Made by a program: the position numbers and the translations under genes
Shown here: positions 1 to 5,455 of the stretch, one piece after another
Layout of the letters: each line of letters starts with the position of its first letter
Numbering within the stretch: the stretch's first letter is position 1
Assembly: GCA_029259875.1 (NCBI GenBank)
Contig: JAJDEK010000473.1
Span: forward strand, 1 to 6,163
Length of the DNA stretch: 6,163 nt
Source of the DNA: Planctomycetaceae bacterium
GTDB taxonomy: Bacteria; Planctomycetota; Planctomycetia; Planctomycetales; Planctomycetaceae
Direction of reading: 5' to 3'
Notes under the pieces: generated by a model
Told to the model about the DNA's origin: nothing
Databases searched by the model: none
The model's input: the letters and a program-made list of their open reading frames with translations, nothing else

Positions 1-689
1 TGTTGAATGAGACAGGCTAATTCCTTTAAGTCAGATACAGCAGCGCCTGCTGGCTTGTTTCCATTAAAATCAATCTCTTTCAACAGTGCTCTCAAGTACC
101 AGATCACTTCAAACTCTTTTTGTGTCTCCAACTGAATGGACAGATCGACATCGTCACAAGAATCAGGAAGTTGTGTTCCCAATGCCACAATCTTACGTGA
201 GAGCTCTGCTTGTCCTCCGAGAATTGTTTGTTTATGACATGGATTTGTGAGCAAAGCATTGGCGCCCCAATAAATAATCAAATCAGCGCGACTACGGATT
301 TCTCCCAGCGTACAAGATGCCTCGCCTACTTGCTGTAATGCTCTCACAGTAGCGGATGCACCGGTATCAATGGTGGCCCCAATTTGATCTGCAAGAGCGA
401 CTGCCGCTCGTTGTGAATCAGTGGCGGATTGCGACAAACCCCAAATCAGAGGAGCTTGTGCATCACGAATCAGATCGATTGCCTGTTTGACAGCTTCCGA
501 ATGTGAAACCGCACGTCCAGTAATCAGAGGCGACAAAGAATCCGTCTGTTCGTGCTGTTTAAACCAAGCCTGTCCTTGAGGGCAATTCGTTTGAACCTCG
601 AAGATTTGATTTCCGTTAGTCGTGAGTTGAATGTTATCACATACGCAACAACAACCTGCACAAACAACGTCTTCAATCACATTCTCCAC
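1..689 (-). CDS. fhcB: Formylmethanofuran dehydrogenase subunit B-like protein (FhcB), N-terminal part, cut by window edge
   Basis: Reading the minus strand from a GTG at 689 gives 229 residues with no stop before the window edge, so the C-terminal part is missing. The N-terminus carries a CxxCxxxC cluster (C10, C13, C17, with extra C14 and C15) followed by Asp-Asn-Ile, as in the FwdB/FmdB N-terminal iron-sulfur segment. Further on come an Ile-Asp-Thr segment (107-109), a TLGEIRSRADLI segment (about 127-138) and WGANALLTNPCH (141-152), matching the family's WGxNPxxxHPRH block. In bacteria with tetrahydromethanopterin-linked C1 metabolism, including Planctomycetes, this protein is a subunit of the cytoplasmic formyltransferase/hydrolase (Fhc) complex that releases formate. 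The GTG start is supported by GGAG 7 nt upstream, and an in-frame TAG lies 12 codons before it; a second GTG at 680 has too short a spacing. It probably shares a transcript with the isomerase-like gene 53 bp upstream. The family call is firm; the exact subunit role is inferred. Confidence 0.85.
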   Translation of the reverse strand, partial: MENVIEDVVCAGCCCVCDNIQLTTNGNQIFEVQTNCPQGQAWFKQHEQTDSLSPLITGRAVSHSEAVKQAIDLIRDAQAPLIWGLSQSATDSQRAAVALADQIGATIDTGASATVRALQQVGEASCTLGEIRSRADLIIYWGANALLTNPCHKQTILGGQAELSRKIVALGTQLPDSCDDVDLSIQLETQKEFEVIWYLRALLKEIDFNGNKPAGAAVSDLKELACLIQ

Positions 690-742
690 AAACGGACTCC
701 AAAACCGTGAGTAATTTGAAAGTAGCTAACAGGCAAAGCACA

Positions 743-1591
743 TTAACCAATTTGTGCTTTCAATTCATTTAACAATGAGACGGCTTTCCCAATATCAGCT
801 TTCTGTTGTTCACGATCTTCTGGAATTTCTCGTTCAATTGTGAGAGGTCCGGCATACTCAATATCCTTGAGCGCTCGTAAATAAGTGCCCATGCCAACAT
901 CGCCTTCACCGAGAGGAACTTCCGCCCCCCATTCAATCCCCCGCTTCCCCTCTGCGGCCCAAGTCGCATCTTTACAATGCACACTGGCAACAAGGTGGCC
1001 AACGCGTTTTAAGGCTACAATGGGATCACCTGTTCCATAAAGAATCATATTGGCAGGATCAAAATTAATTTTCAGATTATCACGGCCAACATCACTGATG
1101 AAATCAAGCAAATGATCTGCAGATTCCTGTCCCGTTTCCAGATTCAGATTCTGGCTATTCACCTTGACATGATCGAGTAGATTTTGAGTCACAGCAACCA
1201 GTTCTTTGTAATCGTCCGAATTGCGATCTTCTGTCACAAATCCAATATGCAGGGCAACTGTATCGCAGCCCAGTAGCCGAGCAAAATCAGATATTTCTTT
1301 CATTTCTTCAACACGTGCAGCACGCGTCTTTGCGGGCACAAGACCGATCGTTTCTTTCGTTGTAGGGATATCAGCATAGCTTTCGCCATCAAACCCCCCA
1401 AAAACACAGGTAATCTTAATTCCTGCTGCATTGCAACGTTCCAGGAATGCTGCTGCCGCTTCAGGAGTACGTGTTTTTTTATGTGGAGCGTGAACTTGAA
1501 TCGTGGGAATTCCTAGTTCTTGGGCTACATCAAGATGCACCCCCAACCCTGCATCAACAGAAGCAAATACACCAATGGGCCATTTTTCCAT
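743..1591 (-). CDS. Sugar phosphate isomerase/epimerase family protein (xylose isomerase-like TIM barrel)
   Basis: The 282-residue protein has the length and pattern of a single-domain AP_endonuc_2/xylose isomerase-like TIM barrel. Candidate divalent-metal ligands fall at the expected strand ends: E152 (LNLETGQ), D178 (NFDPAN), H205 (VHCKD, with D208) and E253 (TIERE); H115 (ALHIGF) and the GEGDVG loop (228-233) are also typical. Such enzymes isomerise or epimerise sugars or polyols in the cytoplasm, but the substrate cannot be read from the sequence, and several related families (hydroxypyruvate isomerase, tagatose/psicose epimerase, inosose dehydratase) share this scaffold. No signal peptide is visible. 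The ATG is supported by GGAG 8 nt upstream. It is the first gene of a probable two-gene minus-strand unit with the FhcB-like gene, with 53 bp between them and no terminator seen. No functional link between the two is evident. The family is confident; the specific reaction is unknown. Confidence 0.9.
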   Translation of the reverse strand: MEKWPIGVFASVDAGLGVHLDVAQELGIPTIQVHAPHKKTRTPEAAAAFLERCNAAGIKITCVFGGFDGESYADIPTTKETIGLVPAKTRAARVEEMKEISDFARLLGCDTVALHIGFVTEDRNSDDYKELVAVTQNLLDHVKVNSQNLNLETGQESADHLLDFISDVGRDNLKINFDPANMILYGTGDPIVALKRVGHLVASVHCKDATWAAEGKRGIEWGAEVPLGEGDVGMGTYLRALKDIEYAGPLTIEREIPEDREQQKADIGKAVSLLNELKAQIG

Positions 1592-1685
1592 AATTCTATC
1601 TCCACAAATTGATCTTTGTATGATTGTCTAATTGATCCAATTCAAAAGCTTACAGAACCCTAAAACTATTGGGAACTTGATTATT

Positions 1686-1714
1686 ATCATAAAAAGATTT
1701 CACTTGTTTCACAA
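1686..1714 (-). promoter_or_regulatory. Possible sigma70-type promoter for the isomerase-fhcB unit
   Basis: On the minus strand TTGTGA (1714-1709) and TATGAT (1691-1686) are separated by 17 bp. Transcription would start near 1679 and leave a leader of roughly 90 nt before the ATG at 1591. The hexamers are only fair matches and the region is AT-rich, so a chance match is quite possible. Confidence 0.35.
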
Positions 1715-1727
1715 ATGAGGACCTTGA

Positions 1728-1748
1728 TTTCTTTACAAATTAAAGAAA
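1728..1748. repeat. 8-bp perfect inverted repeat with 5-nt centre
   Basis: TTTCTTTA (1728-1735) and TAAAGAAA (1741-1748) are exact reverse complements around CAAAT. It lies between the two candidate divergent promoters, 14 bp upstream of the minus-strand -35 box and about 38 bp upstream of the plus-strand -35 box. It could be an operator for a dimeric regulator, but it consists almost wholly of A and T, so chance is a fair alternative. It is not followed by a T-run that would suggest a terminator. Confidence 0.35.
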
Positions 1749-1786
1749 CACACAACTTAATGCTATTTTACAACTTCCCCCGTCTA

Positions 1787-1814
1787 TTGTTTCCAGACAG
1801 ACTCGTCCTATAAT
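1787..1814 (+). promoter_or_regulatory. Sigma70-type promoter for the usp-transporter unit
   Basis: TTGTTT (1787-1792) and a perfect TATAAT (1809-1814) are separated by 16 bp. The start of transcription would be near 1821, giving a leader of about 50 nt before the ATG at 1873. The consensus -10 box, reasonable spacing and position in a divergent gap make this the best promoter in the window. Confidence 0.6.
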
Positions 1815-1859
1815 GGAGCCTTGTCAGGAAGATCAAAAATAAAGCTGACCTAAAAATAA

Positions 1860-1864
1860 GAGGT
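1860..1864 (+). promoter_or_regulatory. Ribosome binding site of the universal stress gene
   Basis: GAGGT sits 8 nt before the ATG at 1873, matching the anti-Shine-Dalgarno sequence and fixing this ATG as the start. Confidence 0.6.
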
Positions 1865-1872
1865 ATTCTGCC

Positions 1873-2349
1873 ATGATTGAAATCAAAAAAATTCTCATAC
1901 CAACCGACTTTAGTGAAACAGCACAATCCGCTACTCAATATGCAGTAGAACTGGCTAAAAAGTTCGGTGCAAAATTGCATCTGCTTCATGTCATCGAAGA
2001 CCCTGTCGTTTACATGCCGATGTTTGAAAGCTATGCACTGCCCCCCAAAGAAGATTTTGAGAACTTTGCTGAAACACGCTTGGATAACTGGATTCTCGAT
2101 GAAGACAAAGGCGACCTTACCATTGAAACAGAGTGGGTACACGGCAATCCTTTCGTCGATATCTTGAAATGTGCCAAACGCGAAGATGCAGACTTGATTG
2201 TCGTGGGCACACATGGTCGTTCTTTTACAGCTCATTTATTATTGGGAAGTGTTGCAGAAAAAGTGGTTCGAAAAGCAAAATGTCCTGTATTAACGGTTCG
2301 TCCTCAGGGACATCAATTTATTCATCCAGGTATAGCCGATGATGAGTGA
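1873..2349 (+). CDS. Universal stress protein (UspA family), ATP-binding type
   Basis: The 158-residue protein is a single Usp domain of normal length with an alpha/beta Rossmann-like pattern. It begins with the usual KKILIPTDFS segment, where D12 is the conserved acidic residue near the nucleotide. It ends with a complete G-2x-G-9x-G-S motif (G112, G115, G125, S126) followed by AEKVVRKAKCPVLTV, which marks the ATP-binding branch of the family rather than the UspA type that does not bind ATP. These proteins are cytoplasmic dimers that bind ATP or AMP and modulate stress, energy or transport functions; the actual partner here is unknown. The start has GAGGT 8 nt upstream and a consensus-like promoter about 60 bp upstream. 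The transporter gene begins about 39 bp downstream on the same strand, so the protein may act on or be co-regulated with that carrier, which is inference. A short C-terminal extension (after about 145) carries no recognisable motif. Confidence 0.93.
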   Translation: MIEIKKILIPTDFSETAQSATQYAVELAKKFGAKLHLLHVIEDPVVYMPMFESYALPPKEDFENFAETRLDNWILDEDKGDLTIETEWVHGNPFVDILKCAKREDADLIVVGTHGRSFTAHLLLGSVAEKVVRKAKCPVLTVRPQGHQFIHPGIADDE

Positions 2350-2388
2350 GCAGTCTTTTTGTCTTTTCAATTCCTTACTCCTCTCTGA

Positions 2389-4041
2389 TTGAATGACTCA
2401 TTCAGAAAAATCAGGAATTTCAGATTTGTGATTGGCGACTCATCACATTCAGCAGAAAGCCGTGTTCCCTTTTATGGGAAACTATTCAGCATTATTGCTT
2501 TATTGGTTGTGCTGAATCTATCAACTCCACAGGATATGTCAGCTTCTGCACAACGACTGGCTGCAGTGACTGCCTTGATGGCTATTCTTTGGATGACTCA
2601 GGCGCTCCCCATTGCGGTAACTAGCCTGATTCCTTTATTTGCGTTTCCTATTTTTGGTATTCAAGACCCCAAGACCGTCAGCCAAGCCTACATCAATCAA
2701 AACATTTTTCTCTATATGGGCGGTTTTATCATTGCGCTTGGAATTGAGAAATGGGGCGTCCATCGACGTATCGCACTACATATTATTAGTGTAATCGGCT
2801 CCAGTCCACGGCGCGTGATACTAGGTTTTTTATTCGCCACTGCATTTTTATCGATGTGGATTAGCAACACAGCATCCACATTACTCATGCTGCCGATTGG
2901 CATGGCCATCATTGGCTCAATGACAGAATTAACAACGCTCGAATCTCCTGAAGACTCTTCGAAAGCGATACATCATTTCTCGGTCGCATTGTTGCTGGGA
3001 ATTGCGTACTCTGCCAGCATTGGTGGTGTAACAACTCTGATTGGTACTCCTACCAATATTGCCTTTCAGCAAATATGGCTTGCTCAATTTCCCCAAGGAC
3101 CTCAACTATCTGCAGGGGAGTGGATGGTAATGGTTGTCCCTTTTGGGATCACATTTTTATTACTAACCTGGGGGGTTCTCTGTTGGAAAATGCCGCGTTT
3201 ATCTAATTCGCAGAAATCCTCACAAGCAATCATCCGTGATCACATACAGAAATTGGGCCGCCCCACGCGGCCTGAAATTCTGATGCTGATCATCTTCGTA
3301 ACGACCGCGATTTTGTGGGTGACTCGCAAGCCTTTGAGATTTGGAGCTTATGAACTCATTGCGGGTTGGGAACAGTTCCCGATTTACTTTCTCACAAAGT
3401 GGGGCATTTCAGTAGAAAATGTTTCTGGCTGGGTTCATGACTCTACAGTTGCCATGGGAATGGCCATCTTGATGTTCGCGATTCCCGCGAAAAAGTCAGA
3501 ACAAGGTGAAACAGAATATCTAATGGACTGGGAAACAGCAGAACGGCTTCCCTGGGGTGTATTGTTATTGATCGGTGGTGGATTTGCTATCGCGGGCGCA
3601 TTTCAGACGACTGGTTTATCAAACTGGGTTGGTCAGATTTTCTCAGAAGTTGTTACCGGTTGGCCACCTTGGGCACTCATCTTTACCGCCTGTCTGATGC
3701 TGACATTTCTGACTGAATTCACATCAAATATTGCAACGGTCAACACAGTCCTTCCCATTCTGGCTGCCACCGCCATCAGTCTGAATGTCGATCCGCGGAT
3801 TATTATGATCCCTGCTGCGATTTCTGCCAGTTGTGCGTTTACGATGCCTATCGCAACTCCCCCCAACGCTATCGTCTTTGCTTCCGGGAAAATAAAGATC
3901 TCAGACATGTTGAAATACGGAATCATCTTGAATCTGATTGGGGTCTTCCTTTTAACCCTCTTTATGCTTTTCTACTTCATCCCACAAATGGGTATTGAGT
4001 TTGGAAAAGTTCCAGACTGGGTCTATCAACATAGCCCTTAG
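2389..4041 (+). CDS. DASS/SLC13-family sodium:anion (dicarboxylate or sulfate) symporter
   Basis: The 550-residue integral membrane protein has many hydrophobic segments from about residue 32 to 530, typical for the divalent anion:Na+ symporter family. Both halves of the inverted repeat can be seen: the first has S159-N160-T161 (the SNT motif, in MWISNTASTLLMLPIG) and GTPTN (219-223); the second has S446-N447-I448 (TEFTSNIATVNTVLPI) and TPPNA (490-494). These loops form the substrate and sodium sites in structurally known members such as VcINDY. The substrate (C4-dicarboxylate, citrate, sulfate or another anion) cannot be decided. The start is unsettled: the frame opens with TTG at 2389 directly after an in-frame TGA and lacks a Shine-Dalgarno sequence, while GTG at 2428 has AGGA 11 nt upstream and would give 537 residues. 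Either start leaves the first membrane segment intact. It is probably co-transcribed with the upstream universal stress gene, and it converges on mnmE with 7 bp between stop codons. Confidence 0.9.
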   Translation: MNDSFRKIRNFRFVIGDSSHSAESRVPFYGKLFSIIALLVVLNLSTPQDMSASAQRLAAVTALMAILWMTQALPIAVTSLIPLFAFPIFGIQDPKTVSQAYINQNIFLYMGGFIIALGIEKWGVHRRIALHIISVIGSSPRRVILGFLFATAFLSMWISNTASTLLMLPIGMAIIGSMTELTTLESPEDSSKAIHHFSVALLLGIAYSASIGGVTTLIGTPTNIAFQQIWLAQFPQGPQLSAGEWMVMVVPFGITFLLLTWGVLCWKMPRLSNSQKSSQAIIRDHIQKLGRPTRPEILMLIIFVTTAILWVTRKPLRFGAYELIAGWEQFPIYFLTKWGISVENVSGWVHDSTVAMGMAILMFAIPAKKSEQGETEYLMDWETAERLPWGVLLLIGGGFAIAGAFQTTGLSNWVGQIFSEVVTGWPPWALIFTACLMLTFLTEFTSNIATVNTVLPILAATAISLNVDPRIIMIPAAISASCAFTMPIATPPNAIVFASGKIKISDMLKYGIILNLIGVFLLTLFMLFYFIPQMGIEFGKVPDWVYQHSP

Positions 4042-4087
4042 CTTGATCTTATTTTCCGATACAGAATTTACTGAAAATACGATCAAG
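4042..4087. terminator. Long stem-loop at the convergent transporter/mnmE junction, possible bidirectional terminator
   Basis: CTTGATC (4042-4048) pairs with GATCAAG (4081-4087), and TATTTTC (4050-4056) pairs with GAAAATA (4073-4079). The single opposed pair 4049/4080 is mismatched and the loop is 16 nt, giving 14 pairs in a 15-position stem. It starts immediately after the transporter stop codon and covers the last codons of mnmE, so it would form in both transcripts. No T-run follows on either strand and the stem is AT-rich, so it is not a classic intrinsic terminator. Its exact placement between two converging genes suggests a role in ending or protecting both mRNAs. Confidence 0.4.
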
Positions 4088-5431
4088 AATGTCATCGGTA
4101 TAAACCTGGCCGACAATTTGGCCGAGGTGCTGCAAAGCGTCACGAATTTCAATGGCAACTAGTTCTTCACCCAATCGTAAAGTGGCTGCCTCTTCAGCCG
4201 CCGCCAGTGATTGGCCGGCAGACCGCAGACTTTCCCGGCAGCGAGATGCAGTAGAACCAATCAGAAGTTTGCTACCTCGATGGTATTCTTTCAAACGTAT
4301 TAAAACGAGTTTTTTAAGTGATTCAATTCCAGTTCCCTGTGTGGCACTTAATACGATTTCACAGTCAGAAAACGAGTGACTCTCAGATAGAGCAGGGGAG
4401 AGGTCGCTCTTGGTCTTTAGAATAATGACATTTTGCGATGCAGCTAATTGATCGCGCTGCAGTCGATCTTTGTCTTTTAACTCTGCTTTAATATCTGCAG
4501 CAGTGCACCAGATCACTAAATCTGCTTGAGAGATTTGTTCACGACGAAAATCCTGGGCACTGACAGATATTTCATGTTCCCCAGATTCCATCCCAGCGGT
4601 ATCGATCAAGTGAATCGATTGTCCCTCCCATTCTAACGATGTCACCAGATAATCACGGGTCGTCCCTTCTACTTCTGAAACCAAAGCGGCTTGAGTGTCA
4701 CCAACCAGCGCATTATAAAGTGTACTTTTTCCCGCATTCGGCAGACCTGCCAGGACTACAGCAAGACTACCCGTCGATTCCATGCGCTCTGAAGAATCGG
4801 CATAGAGTTGTTCACAAAACGTTCGAATGATTTGTATACGCGAAACGAGCGTATCACGATCAATGAACTCAATATCTTCTTCTACGAAATCCAGTCCTGC
4901 TTCCAATTCGGAGAGTAATTCAAGCAAATTCATTCGGGCTTGACCAATACGAGTCGAAACGCCTCCCGCTAGCTGACTGAGAGCGAGATCGAGCTCCTCA
5001 TGATCATAAGCATCAATCACACCCAGAACTGCTTCTGCCTGCACTAGATCAACTCGCCCGGCGAGAAATGCGCGTAGAGTGAATTCTCCTGGCCGTGCCA
5101 TTCTGGCACCATGCGCAGCCAAATTTTCAATCGCAGATTCCAGCAACGGTGGAGCACTAACCGTATGAAACTCAGCTAACGGCTGCCCTGTAAAACTACG
5201 CTTAGTTGGCCAATAGTAAAGAGAACCAGGAAGATTCAACGACGAATCTGTTAAGTGTAATAGTCCAGGATGGCGCACTGATCTGTGGGAACTCTGCCAT
5301 TCGCTAGCTGATTCGAAACAAGCTGACAAACAAGGCTGAATATCAACGCCACTAATTCGAATGATCCCCGCTGCACCACTTCCCGGAGCAGAAGCGAGAG
5401 CAACTATCGTATCGTCAAATTGCAGATTCAT
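4049..5431 (-). CDS. mnmE: tRNA uridine-5-carboxymethylaminomethyl(34) synthesis GTPase MnmE (TrmE)
   Basis: This 460-residue protein has the full MnmE layout and length. The N-terminal tetrahydrofolate-binding domain (about 1-125) opens with APGSGAAGIIRISG and ends near RPGEFTLRAF. A helical domain follows, with the inserted G domain at about 222-380. G-domain motifs are G1 GLPNAGKST (229-237, with N232 as the potassium-coordinating Asn), G2 GTTRD (256-260) and G3 DTAG (277-280). The C-terminus is the family's FCIGK with C457. With MnmG it installs the cmnm5/nm5 group on wobble uridine 34 of certain tRNAs in the cytoplasm. Oddities are TKSD (340-343) in place of NKxD, Ser289 where the catalytic Glu is expected, and loss of the HGG segment near 89-93. 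The ATG lies 24 bp after the yidC stop with only a weak AAGAG site 7 nt upstream, so translation may be coupled to yidC. The yidC-mnmE order is widespread in bacteria. Confidence 0.95.
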   Translation of the reverse strand: MNLQFDDTIVALASAPGSGAAGIIRISGVDIQPCLSACFESASEWQSSHRSVRHPGLLHLTDSSLNLPGSLYYWPTKRSFTGQPLAEFHTVSAPPLLESAIENLAAHGARMARPGEFTLRAFLAGRVDLVQAEAVLGVIDAYDHEELDLALSQLAGGVSTRIGQARMNLLELLSELEAGLDFVEEDIEFIDRDTLVSRIQIIRTFCEQLYADSSERMESTGSLAVVLAGLPNAGKSTLYNALVGDTQAALVSEVEGTTRDYLVTSLEWEGQSIHLIDTAGMESGEHEISVSAQDFRREQISQADLVIWCTAADIKAELKDKDRLQRDQLAASQNVIILKTKSDLSPALSESHSFSDCEIVLSATQGTGIESLKKLVLIRLKEYHRGSKLLIGSTASRCRESLRSAGQSLAAAEEAATLRLGEELVAIEIRDALQHLGQIVGQVYTDDILDRIFSKFCIGK

Positions 5432-5455
5432 GCCGAGTCTCTTGGGGAATCACCG

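Larger units (their letters stand above)
1592..1872. other. Divergent intergenic region between the isomerase-like gene and the universal stress gene
   Basis: This 281-bp AT-rich stretch separates two genes transcribed away from each other, so it must hold promoters for both. I see a strong plus-strand promoter, a weaker minus-strand candidate and an 8-bp perfect palindrome between them, each listed separately. An open frame on the minus strand runs through part of it but is mostly antisense to the stress gene and is not convincing as a gene. No RNA gene was recognised. Confidence 0.7.

Noticed and set aside
1768..2235. Minus-strand open frame of 155 codons opposite the universal stress gene
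   Set aside because: It is antisense to a clear Usp domain, its translation is rich in Cys and Phe with no recognisable family, and it overlaps the plus-strand promoter and leader.
2350..2388. Terminator between the universal stress gene and the transporter
   Set aside because: The gap is pyrimidine-rich but holds no inverted repeat, so read-through into the transporter is the simpler view.
3633..3926. Minus-strand open frame of 97 codons inside the transporter gene
   Set aside because: It is a shadow of the conserved second half of the carrier; the hydrophobic look comes from the complement of membrane-segment codons.
4152..4379. Plus-strand open frame of 75 codons inside mnmE
   Set aside because: It is antisense to the well-supported MnmE C-terminal region, with low-complexity Ser/Ala composition and no convincing ribosome site.
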